NCBI GenBank assembly: GCA_964035795.1
Contig: OZ038323.1
Location: 10,162,291-10,226,290 of the forward strand
Source: Pterobdella sp. o SKG-2022
Taxonomy: Eukaryota > Annelida > Clitellata > Hirudinida > Piscicolidae
Direction: 5' to 3'
DNA: 64,000 bases
A program made the translations under genes and the position numbers. The notes beneath the pieces are model-generated. The model searched no databases. It was given only the letters and a program-made list of their open reading frames with translations, and had not been told where the DNA came from. This document shows positions 10,973 to 55,900 of the stretch, piece after piece (within the stretch, counting starts at the first letter, position 1; each line of letters begins with the position of its first letter).

Positions 10973-13900
10973 ATGAGTAACATTTACGTACACGAACCTC
11001 CTACAAATGGCAAAGTTTGTTAAAATTTGAAATTTAGAGAACTTTTTTCAATTTTATAGTTGTTTCATTGAATGAGTCAACTTAAGTGTATTTGACTGTA
11101 CTTATCAATTCAATACTAATCTATTCGCCTCCCTTGTAACTATTTAATGTATTCAACATGAATCTTGTTTAAAATTTTTATAAACTACAAAAAGTTTATC
11201 ATACAAACTTAAATTTTAAAAAAATCTATTTAAAACAAATAATTGAAAATTAATTTCGAAATCTCAAAAATATATCAAAACTACACTATTTAGGTGCTAT
11301 TATTGACAACAGTGGGTGATATAGAGGTGGAGCTGTGGTCTAAAGAGGCACCAAAGGCTTGCAAGAATTTTGTGCAACTCTGTATGGAAGGTGAGGATAT
11401 ATTCTTTAAAATATTTTTTATAAGTTTGATCGTCCTGCTCTTTTATTTCAGAGATCATGTCAACAACTGAAATATTTCAAAAATTTTCATGCTACCTTGC
11501 TTCTTAAAATCCACTATTTTCATCATTATATCTCTTATATTAAATCCATTATCATTATATTGAATCCAGGATATTATGATGACACGATCTTCCATCGCAT
11601 GATCAAGGACTTTATAGTACAAGGGGGAGACCCTGCAGGTGATGGCAGGTCTGAGGGGGAGTCCATCTATGGCAAGCCCTTCGCTGTCAGTTTTATGGGG
11701 TTTTGTGGCTCTTTGGTGGATTTTTGTTTTTTAATACAGTGGAATAAATTTAAATCAGAAAAAAATAAAATCAATGTCATAATTTTTTAAATAAAAAAAT
11801 TTAGATTTCAGAAATATATTGAATGGCTTAAGAGGTATAAAATTATGATATAAATATCACCATCAACATTTTCCATTCAGGATGAATTCCACTCTCGCAT
11901 CAGATTTGTGCGCAGAGGTTTGGTTGCCATGGCCAACTGTGGTGTGGCCAATGATAACACATCTCACTTCTTCTTCACCCTTGCAGCCTGCCCTGAACTC
12001 AATAATAAAAACACTATATTTGGAAGGGTAGGTGTGGTGTTGTGTAGAAGTCATGTTTTTGTTAAGCAGGGCTATAGTCATTTAAAATGCAACAAGTATT
12101 TTGACATACGTCTACAAATAATTACTTTCAAATTCACACAAACACAGGTAGGTGGGGACACCATATACAACATGATACGCATGGGTGAGGGAGAGGTGGA
12201 GGGGGATAGACCACTATACCCTCACAAGATCATCAAGACTAAAGTGGGGGGGAAGAAGGGGTTGTTTCTAATGTGTTTGTATTGTTGGTGCTTGCTGTGT
12301 TAGTTTTGCATGTGAAGGCTGATATGTTTTTTCAAATTATTGTGAAGTATTAATTGATAATGACTATCTTCAAACTTTAATGAGGGTTTAATTAATTCAT
12401 TATGTTATGAAACTTTGAAACCAGATTTTAGTGAATCCATTTGAAGACATAGTGCCGAGGGAAAGGAAGAAAAACAAAGCAGAAAAAGCCTCTAAACCAA
12501 AATCTCAGTCCAAGGCCACAAAGTGAGTTGGTCTTGAAATATGTCATTCATTTTTATTCCATTTGAATGCTTCAAATATTGTTATAAGATTAGAGCAAAT
12601 AAGTTTCAAAAATTCATTTTAAGCTTTTTATAAGACGATTTTAATGTTTCTTTTAATAATTCTTATTATGAGTTTTTTTTGTTATTTTGGTTCTTATTAT
12701 TCTATTGTTACCTTCAAACCCACAAATAACTGAGTGTCTTATTCACAGCATCAATGCTGATAACGGGTTATAATATTACATGTAATATAACCATGCTACA
12801 ACTACAGAAACTTTACATTGTTATCATTTGGAGAGGAGGCTGAAGAAGATGAAGATGAGATGAAGAAAATTGAGGTTTGTGTGATGTTTGTATTGAGATA
12901 ACTAGAGACTGGAAGATGGTGAAAAAACAAAGATTTAATAAGGTCTTAGATATTTCTTATATATCATCAATATCATAGTTAAACCATCTGGTTGCGATGG
13001 TCAATATAAACATGGTTTTCATCGTTGTTGTCATTTCGTTTAATGCATTATAAATTTCTATTTTCATTTTTTTTCCTACCTTTTGTCGTTCCAATCAAAG
13101 CCTCAGGTGACGGCAAAAAGTTTCCACGATTTCATCGAAGATAAAAACCCGCCTCAAAATGAGGAAGAAAAAGAGGATGAGGAGGAAGAGGAAGATAATG
13201 AAGAGAAAAGAGAACGTGAGGTGTGTCTAATCGCTATTGTCTTTTTAAACTGCGTTATTATAAAACAAATTGATAAACAAAGAAAAAGGATAGGTTAGAA
13301 AAAGTGAAGGAAGTTCTGAGCAAGAAAAGGAAGGAAGATGAGAACGAAAAAAGGGGGGAAAAAAAAAGACATAAAGAAGATAGACGGAAGAATGAAAATG
13401 AGGATGAGGACGAAGATTATGACGTCATGAAGATTGGTGAACTGCAAGAGTCATCTGCAAAGCGAATGTGGGTGATTTCTTTATTTAAATACGATTATAA
13501 TCATTGTTATAGTTGTGTTAAATCTTTATTAAACTGTTTTGGTTACAATCTCCATTCAGTTTGTACTTCTATCTTTTTTTAGTTTACATTGTCATCTTTT
13601 TCAGTTTACTTTTTAATTCTCTTAGTTTTTTTTTTTAATATTCAAACTTTTTTTTATAGCTTTTTACGTTGGTTTTTTTTGGACTTTTTCATTGTTTTCT
13701 TCCACACTTTCCACTTGCTACACCTTGAAACAAATCCTCAATGCATTCCATGTATTAAACATGCTTTCAATCTTTGTATTGAAGTAGCTGACGTGTCGAA
13801 GTTTGAAGTGTTGAGACATCAGTATGCAAGTATGTATGTTCGTGACAACATTGCTTATTTTGAATTCATTATGAGAATCATTACCAGACGTGAAACTTCA

Positions 13901-14956
13901 AAATAATATTAATGATGATAACCAAAATAATAGATTTCATGTTGTTTTTGTGCACTAAATATACCAAAATTCTCGACCTACACATCACTTTTATACAAGA
14001 GCACCCACACCCATTTGAATAATAAACCACCATCACCACGCTATTCCATCATCACACTATTAAAACGAAACAAACCTCAAAAAATCACAGAGAAAAGTAC
14101 AAAAAAGAAGCTAAAAAACTGAAGAAAGAACTACTGGGAAATGGAAAGGAAGTGGAGGAGAAGAAGGAGGTGAAAAAAGATGAAGAGGTTGAGAGGTTAA
14201 AGCGAGATTTGTCTTCCTATGAGCATTGCACGTTAGTGATCGCCTGTTTATATTTTATCAGTTTTTATAATTATTGTTGTTTTTATTTTAATTATGATTA
14301 TTTTTTCTTGTTTTCACCGATTTATATTATTTCCAAAACTTTACAAGAAAAAACACTAAAATGACATTAATATAAATAACAAACATAATATTGAGAATAA
14401 TTTTGAATCATTAATGAAAAAAAACCCATTCAACAACTACAGCAACAAGGCAGTGAGTGTGCGAAACAGAGAGCAGTTGACACTGCAGAAGCTGAAGAAG
14501 TTCAGGAACGCCACACACAACGCCACAAAACTCACCAACCTACTTGGAGTAGGAGCGTACGAGGATGAGGAGGAAGAAAAAGAGGAGGAGGACAACGAAG
14601 ATGCTTCTAGTGACTTCAGCTGGTTAGGGGATTTTTTGTTGGTTTGTTTCTTCAAGTTATTTAAATTCATTGTAATTATTTTCTCTATCTTTTATTCATC
14701 CCTTATAGTAATGATATTTTTTTGTCATTTTAGTAATATTATGTTGTCGTTAGTACCATTTCATCCTCATTATTTAATTCATTATATTCTCTCTTTGATC
14801 AGCTTGATACTTGACCTTACATGTTGTTTTTATATTAATATGTCGAAACGCTACTTTGATAAGGACTTTTTTTTCTTGGAATAAAAGAGCTCCAATCGAT
14901 TGAATTCAATATTTTTGTCTCCATCACCTCGCTCACGCATTATCGAATCGATACAT

Positions 14957-15024
<68 letters not shown>

Positions 15025-15814
15025 ATGACAAACAGACTGATGTTCGGAGCAAATAAGGACAACACGGTTGAAGAACTTTCTAGAATCAAGGTTTTGGATG
15101 CCAATGTGGACGAAAAGGACAGGTATGTTACAATCATCAGCTCGATGCATCGTTGCGTTACAATTACATGGCGGCATGAACTTTAAGAATTACCAGAACC
15201 ATCATTTAATACATATATATTCAATGTTGTTAGGATACTCAAGGTATCATTATATCATTTAATACATATGTATCCAATGTTGTTAAGATACTTATTGTAA
15301 AAGACGCACAGATTAACATGCGATTTGTTGAGTTGGGTATTTTGTGGATATGATGACGTGTTAGTATTTAAAAAGGATTTTGTATTGTATAAAAAATAAG
15401 TTTAAATCAATGCTTATTTTATTGTATTGTTTTGTAAAAATTATGGAACATTTTGTTAGTACATAAGATTTTGTTAGTTTGTAACAGTTGTTCTTTGGTT
15501 GAAAAATCCTTGGGTATACGTCATTATAATCACACTCGTATTTGTATTGTATGTTGACGTGACTATAATCATACTCGTTATTGTATTTTATGGTGACGTC
15601 ATTGTGGTACTACTTATCACATCCTCTTGCTTGACAACATTTTCAATATATGTTACACAATTTTTATTGTTTTTTTTATCATGATAATATTTATATTAAT
15701 TGAGTTTGATGATGTTTTCTTTTAAATGACGCATTCAAAATCGATCCGCTATGCAGGTATGACATCACGGATCCAAGAAACGCCATGGTGGTTAGAAGGA
15801 GAAAAAAGAAATAA
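10973..15814 (+). CDS. CWC27: Spliceosome-associated cyclophilin CWC27 orthologue, 13 exons, 481 aa
   Basis: Exons: 10973-11014, 11294-11390, 11570-11685, 11881-12027, 12148-12243, 12425-12522, 12808-12874, 13101-13220, 13283-13467 (start uncertain), 14091-14231, 14443-14622, 15024-15122, 15757-15814; total 1,446 nt. CWC27 is a cyclophilin-fold subunit of activated spliceosomes in the nucleus. The start [14 protein letters not shown] is nearly identical to the human N-terminus. The cyclophilin domain (about residues 14-166) shows [31 protein letters not shown] and [12 protein letters not shown], then [10 protein letters not shown]. An acidic/basic coiled-coil tail follows, with [22 protein letters not shown] and the C-terminal YDITDPRN block. 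Length matches human (472 aa). Relative to active cyclophilins the catalytic Gln is His, the Trp is Glu and the substrate His is Asn, so isomerase activity is doubtful. An alternative exon 9 start at 13289 would drop two codons. Confidence 0.95.
12766..12792. repeat. Short inverted repeat in CWC27 intron 6
   Basis: GGTTATAATATTACA is followed directly by TGTAATATAACC, giving a near-perfect palindrome with a 2-3 base bulge, just upstream of exon 7. It could fold as a hairpin; no known element class is evident. Confidence 0.5.
14961..15022 (+). repeat. (CA)31 microsatellite forming the 3' splice site of CWC27 exon 12
   Basis: A pure CA dinucleotide array of 62 bp ends directly in G at 15023. 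Its last CA plus that G is the CAG acceptor for the exon beginning at 15024 (phase 2, completing the Trp codon of the WMTNRLMF block). There is no normal polypyrimidine tract between the array and the acceptor. Confidence 0.92.
15201..15296 (+). repeat. 53-bp tandem duplication in CWC27 intron 12
   Basis: The stretch beginning ATCATTTAATACATAT at about 15201 recurs at about 15254 with a few substitutions; both copies continue into CAATGTTGTTA(A/G)GATAC. A simple recent tandem duplication with no coding content. Confidence 0.75.
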
Positions 15815-49349
<33,535 letters not shown>

Positions 49350-49536
49350 AGGAAAAATGAAAATTTTTTATGGCTGAGTTTAACGGTGAATTGTATAGAT
49401 GGTTAGAGATTAAGAACGTAATCGGTATATGTTTGTTAACATCGCTTCGATAGATTGTGTAAGTGAGATTAATAAGAATTTAAATAGTTTATTTTGTATC
49501 GAGTTTTTTATTTTTGAAATTTTATGCAATCTTGTA

Positions 49537-49542
49537 AATAAA
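49537..49542 (+). promoter_or_regulatory. Candidate PTK7 poly(A) signal
   Basis: AATAAA 188 bp after the PTK7 stop, in the context TTGTAAATAAAACAT. Confidence 0.55.
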
Positions 49543-49675
49543 ACATAACTTAGAATTTTTTAACTTTTTAAACTTCGGTTAAAAATATTAAGTATTTAAG
49601 CATGAGAAAACATGCATCTTATTATTTTCTGGTCATGCGCCATTGAAACAAAAAATAAAGAAAAAGTTAAATACA

Positions 49676-49681
49676 TTTATT
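49676..49681 (-). promoter_or_regulatory. Candidate poly(A) signal of the MYT1-type gene
   Basis: TTTATT on the plus strand, i.e. AATAAA on the minus strand, about 320 bp downstream of that gene's stop codon at 50000. Confidence 0.45.
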
Positions 49682-49999
49682 TCCAATTTTCAACAAAAAT
49701 ATTTTCAAAGAATTTGGAAATTTTATGTCAAAAAATGCTTTATCAAACAAACGACTAGAAATAAAAAACGGAATGGTAGAGAGACGAATGAGTGGAGATA
49801 TGGAAATGTTCTTAAAACAAAAATGAAATTCGATTATAATTCGGAATGCATTCAGAAATGTACAAAGTAATTTAACAAAAAAAACTAGCTATAAAGTTAA
49901 TGGGAAAGCCGATAAACAGCCCAAAAAGACTCAACTCATAATGGCGTTATGCGTAGAAGTTTTCAAATGTCTATAAAATACGACTTGTAAAGAATTTCA

Positions 50000-52900
50000 T
50001 CACAGTTTTAATTGGTTGAGAGCGGCTTTGACAGTTTCAATTAACTTAACTTCTAACTGGGTCAAACGTTCACTTGAGGGTTTATGCTCATCATTGATCT
50101 CTTGGGTGTAGTTCTTTTTGTTGTTTTTCATGTTCTCCTCGTTGTAAGAGTTGAAGAGGATGGTGAGTTTTTCAAGAAGCATAAGCAACTGCTGAGTGTT
50201 GACCAGCATGCTAGCCAATGGTTGGTTGAAAGTGCTGTCGACATTCTTATCTGATTGGTTCGTGTCCTCCAACTGGTCATTAAGATCTTTTTTTGATTGG
50301 AAACTGCAAGTTTCATTTCTTTTTTCTTCATCAGTATTCAGTTCTTTCATAAAGTCGAAGAGGTTATAAAAACTTTTGAAGTTAACTTTCTGCACCAGTC
50401 TTCCAACTAGTGCTTCTTTTGCAAGCTCCATTTCTTGCAACAGTTTCACCGTAGCCACCTTCAGCGTTTCCAGCTCGACATCTACCACCTCAACCTGACC
50501 TTTCAACTCCTTTGACTCCAGTTTTACTTCCGCTAGAGCAGTTTTGTTTTTGTCTATTTCTGTCGTTAAACTTTTTATGGATTCATCTAACTTGGCCACT
50601 TCCTTGTTGCTTTCTGTCATTTTGATTTTTAATTCTTACATAATACAGTAAAATTAAATTCTTATATAAGAAAAACTCTTTAATGAAAAAAAAAATCGTA
50701 GGCAAACATCTTACCGGCTGTGGAGTTCTTGAAATATGCCAGCACTTTACAACTGCCAATATGGGTAGATTGAGGGGTTGAAGGAAGGGATGAGAGTGGC
50801 GAGGAACTTAACGAAGATGATTGTGATGTGGAAGATAGAGAAGTGAGAGCGATGAGAGAATGGTTGAAAGGTGAAACAGGGTATCTGGATCGTTTGAGGG
50901 CCTTTGATGTGCTGCTCCGTGTGATCATTGGTGTTGATATTGTCCTAGAGTTTGTACTGGAAGAAAGAGTAATAGTTTGGTTGAGCTGAGTTGTAGCTGT
51001 CAGTGGTTTGGTTGTTTGAGCGTTTGTTTTATTTCCTGCGATGTTTTTGACTGTGTTTGGAACGGCTTTGTTTGCAGTGGTAGATTGTGTGGTGCTATTA
51101 CTTGAATGACTTGCAATTAAACTTGTTATGTTCGCATTGGGAAGTCTCATTGAAATATCTAACATACTCTCATAACCATTTTGAATATTGACTTTGTCAT
51201 TATTGCAATTGCCTTTATTTCCAGTAATATCTTTTTTATTTATTACTCCATTAGCTGAACGATTAAGTATAGTCGATTGGCAATCAACTAATTGATTGAG
51301 TTTAACTGCTGATGAGAGCGTTAGAGGAAGAGGAGGTGTTGAGGGTTTTTGCTGCAGGGCGAAACACAACGGCAATGAAGACTCGGAGGAAATAGTAGAG
51401 AAAGAAGATGTGAAGGATAGAGAAGTGGAAAGTGGTGGTGCTGATGATGATGGCACTGGAGATGAGTATCTACTTCTGTGTGCTATCGGACAGCCAGATG
51501 CGCTGATAAGAGTGACATGGTGATAAGAATATACGAATGTTCATTCACTTATACAGACAAAGTCTATTTATTTAACATTTATTTTTGTTTTAATTATTCA
51601 CCTACTTTTGTATCCATAAATTAAACACCTTAAAATCATTGAGTACATTTAAAATACGCAAAATACCTGCGATGTGAGAGGTATTTTCCAGTCACGTGAC
51701 CCGAACCATCACATCCGGTTATTGGGCATCTGAGGGTGTTTGGTTACTTTTGAAGCAATAAAATGTGGGAAATTCCTTTTCAATGTTTTCCGTTGTAGTT
51801 TTTTCCATTAATGGTGGTGTAAGATTGATTTATGTTAGAAGCAAAATTAAGTTATGAATCAGGTGTCGTGTTTTTATGATTCACAATTTTGAGGCTAATT
51901 ATTCAAAAAAAATTAAGCTAGTTTTTTAAACAACAATTAATCTTTAAAAACATATTCCGTGTTTTTCACAAATTATCCACATTCTTGTAATAGGTTTTGT
52001 ACTATTCTATACAGCAGAAGGATATTTTGAAATGCTTTTAATAGACTTCAAACTCCACCCCTTCCACACACATCAACACAAGCAACTCACTTGATAGAAT
52101 CATTGTAGTCATAAATTTCACAACGGCCTTTCCTGGCTTTCTCGGCTCTAGGACAGCCAGAAAGACTACGATGAGAGGCGTAATTGCCCGTTATATGACC
52201 TGAACCGTCGCAACCCGGGGTCCTGCATCTATGTTGGTTATAATGAGGTAGTTATTAAATTATATATATTTAGGTTTCAATTAATAGCTTTATTTATAAA
52301 ATTTGAAGTTTTTTTTTGTAAAAAAACAGTATTGAGTATATGATGATTTTGTACTAGAAAGTTGAAGTTATAAGTGAGGTTGAGGAGAAAGGTTCCGTTT
52401 TGATAAAATAGAAAAAGTACTATGCTGTAATGAACATAACTACAGTTTGAATAAGAAATAAGTTTGATAGAGAAAGATAAAAGATAGTATTACTTAGTGT
52501 CGTTGTTTGCATTTTGACTAGAGTCGTCCTTTTCTTTACAACTTCTGAAGTGGTGAGTTATAATGAATAGCAAATCTTTGGATTTAAAATGTCAATCTAA
52601 GTAGTAAAATTGAACATGTGTTGAAAATTAATATTATTAAAACTAGATCTTTATTCGATACAGGATATTCATAAGTTAGCAAATATTTGAACCCACGTCT
52701 TATATGTCTCATCAATCTCCCGACTGGAGGTAGAAACACTGTCTGACCTGTCTTCAATATTATTCTCCTTGCAAGTATTGTTCATTAGTTTTTTAGTTTG
52801 ATAATTGATAGGATTATTATCGCTGTTTTTATTGCTATCAGTAGCAATAACCACTTCTTCCTTAGCCACAGCTAGGGAGTTGATAGAGAGAGATGTGTTT

Positions 52901-55900
52901 TCTAGGATGTTAGTATTATTACTTATCACATCACTGTATTCTTCAGTGTAACTGCTGGTTTTACTTTCTGTAGTCTCATTATTTTTATTTTGTTTTTCGT
53001 TATTGTTATCGATTTGAGGTTTTTTGACAGAGAAATCAATGGGTTCAAGCTGATAAGAGTTGAAAGCTTTGTTCTTCATGCTTAAATCCAAAGTCTCTTC
53101 CACGTCAGTCAAATCGCTGTTGTGTTTGGTGGAATCGTTCTTGATAGACAAATTCAAGGGGTCTTGATTGAAAGAATCATTATCGTCACTTGTTTTTTCT
53201 ACTTCGTTGAAACGATTGTTGTTTTGTTGGTGATATGATGTGGGGATAGATGAAAAGTTAAAAAGAGAACTTGAAGTTGTTGAAGTAAATGTTGTTGTAG
53301 AAAAAAATGTTGGTGAATTCTTCAAACAATTCAATTGAAAGACTTGGCTTTTCTTTTGCTGTTCTGGTTCTTTCCTCACAGTGACGATGTTATGGCTACT
53401 CTTATTCACAACAACCTTATAAATATTGCAAAGACTAGTTGGTACAGTGGTGAAAGAAGTTTTCGACGTCACTGACAATGGAGCAATGGCGTTTTTGATG
53501 GTTGTGTCGGTAAGGTTGACTAGATTATTGACTTCATTGTTAACCTTGGTTTCTCTTGGGGCATAAATGTTAGGCGATATTGTGTGGTTTGAGTTTGGTT
53601 CTTTATCTATAGTGTTTGATGTTGTATTGGTAGTTAGTTGATCTATTTGAGTTTTTTCGTCATTAGTGTTACTGTTACTCGAAACTGTTATTGGATTAGA
53701 TATAGGTGTATTAATGCTTGAACTAATGTTATCTTGAACATCTAGAACTGGGTTTTTATCAGAGTCGTATGTGTTGGGGGTATTGCTGTCGCTATTTGGA
53801 GAAGTTGTAGATGTAGTAGGGTCATTAAAAGTTATGTTGCTCAAACTCAGAGTATTAAAAACGGTGGGTTGTTGGATTGAAGGTGAGGCTAAAATGGTAG
53901 TAGAAGTTGATGACGATGTCAATAACAAAGAAGATGAAGAACATGAAGAAGAAGATGAAGAAGAAGATGATGAAAAAGAAGATGAAGAAGAAGATGAAAA
54001 AGAAGAAGATAAAGAAGACAATGATAAAACTTGCGGTGGTGAGATCTTATTAACTTTATCAAGCTTCTGTATAAGATTTGCCTTTTGGGCCAATTGTGTG
54101 GTGGTTTCAATTGTGGGAACTATATTACCTAGATTGGTGACAACAGTTGATGTTAGAAGATTATTGTTTTTGGTTAATTGAAAGTTTGATGTGTTTATTA
54201 ATAGGTTTTTGAGGTTGGAGTTAGTATTATTGTTTAACTGTAGATTGAGAGTATTGGTCGGTGTTTGTATGTTATTTATCTGTAGATTGGCTCCTAAGAA
54301 ATTACTGTTCAAACTCAGGTTATTTTTAGCCAGTTGTATGTTGTTGTTTGTTAGTAAAATGTTGTTGTTGTTGCTAGTGATGATGATGTTGTTGTTATTG
54401 CACTCAATGTATTGCTTCGGTAGCAACATGGGTTTCAATACTCTCTCCCCCGCCTTCCACTGGCCTCCTTCTATACCTTCCTCTGCAATGTGTAGATTAG
54501 AAATCAGCATTACACTTTTCATAATATAAAATATTCATGAATCAAATTTTGTTGAACATAACTATGTGTTTTTATGTGTGCTTATTAAAAGATATTAAGA
54601 TGAAAATGTTTAGATGATTTATACCTGTTATATTCGTCAGAGGTTTTTTGAATGGTGTGTTCACTGACTTGCCCAATGCAGCAATTGGACACCCAGATAG
54701 ACTGAAAAAAATTGGCAGTAACCATTAATGAGTTGAATTGAAATTTTGAAATTTATCTAAGTGCTATTGTAAACTGTTATAAATTATTGAAACTGAAAAT
54801 GAATTATGAAGTTTCTTATCGTCTTTGCAACTATATGTCTCTACACACAGCCATCTTCAAAATTATTAGTCAGGCACAGCAAGCCTTACCTTCTATGAGA
54901 ACTCCTATTGCTATTTACATGACCCCTACCATTGCAGCCTGGAGTAGGACATCTAGCGAATGTTTTGTAAAAGATGAAAATAAACTATTTAATATTAATT
55001 ATAGTTTATCAATTCAACCTCAAAACAGTGTCATGCAGTGCCAACACTTCAGGAGTGACTCTGTCTTTCCTTGGACAGCCTGATAAGCTTAGGAGTTTGT
55101 AAGGTTTTATATCAGTTATGACTACATAAACTGAAACCGACTTAATATTCCTAAACAATCTGTAACCAATACAAAAACTGCAAAAATAACTGACTTATTT
55201 AACAATCTAAGAAAATACATAACAATTGAGAAATACTGTGCCAATAAAACTGATAACACATATGAAACCCTACCTTCTATGGTGAGAATATAACCCAGTG
55301 GCATGACCAGTACCATCACAACTCGGTGTGGGACATTTACTCTCCCCTGTGGTTCAAAAGTCGAAAATTTTTTTATGAATTACGAAATTAGTACTATCAA
55401 TGATCTAGGCTGACTGCTGTCAATCCCAGTAACTGGAACATCTACATAAGTAATCTTAAAATTTAAGTTATGTTATATTTAATAGATGTTGCTTATGTAA
55501 TTAAACCACTTAAGGTTTCTAATTGGTAATGAGGTTTAAAATCAACCTTTGAGGGCGCTGTCTTTGGGTGAGAGTCGTTGTAGTATGTTTGTGTTGTTTA
55601 GAGGAGTTGAAGCAGGAGAAACAAAATTACTGGTACTAATGTTGAGAATGTTGTTAGTGTTGTTGAGATTTAAGTTGAGAATATTACTGTTGGTGTTACT
55701 GTTGAGAATACTAATGTTATTGTTGTTGTTTGGGTTGATTATTTGTCTCAGTTGTTTGAGTGTGGCGACCAGCGAGTTAGTGGATAGGTTGGGAGCTACA
55801 AACTTTGTTGTTGAGGTAATTGTTGTTGTGGTAGTTGAGGCAGTAGATATGGCTGTTGGGGAGAGTGTAGTTATTGCTGATGTGTTCAAAGCTGCTTCTT

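Larger units (their letters stand above)
49350..49999. other. Convergent 3' intergenic space between PTK7 and the MYT1-type gene
   Basis: Only 650 bp separate the two stop codons, so both 3' UTRs must fit here or overlap. Apart from the two poly(A) hexamers listed separately I see nothing; the small ORF at 49643-49870 has no domain and unremarkable composition. Confidence 0.7.

Noticed and set aside
53771..54181. Plus-strand ORF rich in Glu and Asp opposite the MYT1-type exon
   Set aside because: It is the antisense shadow of the poly-Ser codons; the minus strand carries the conserved protein.
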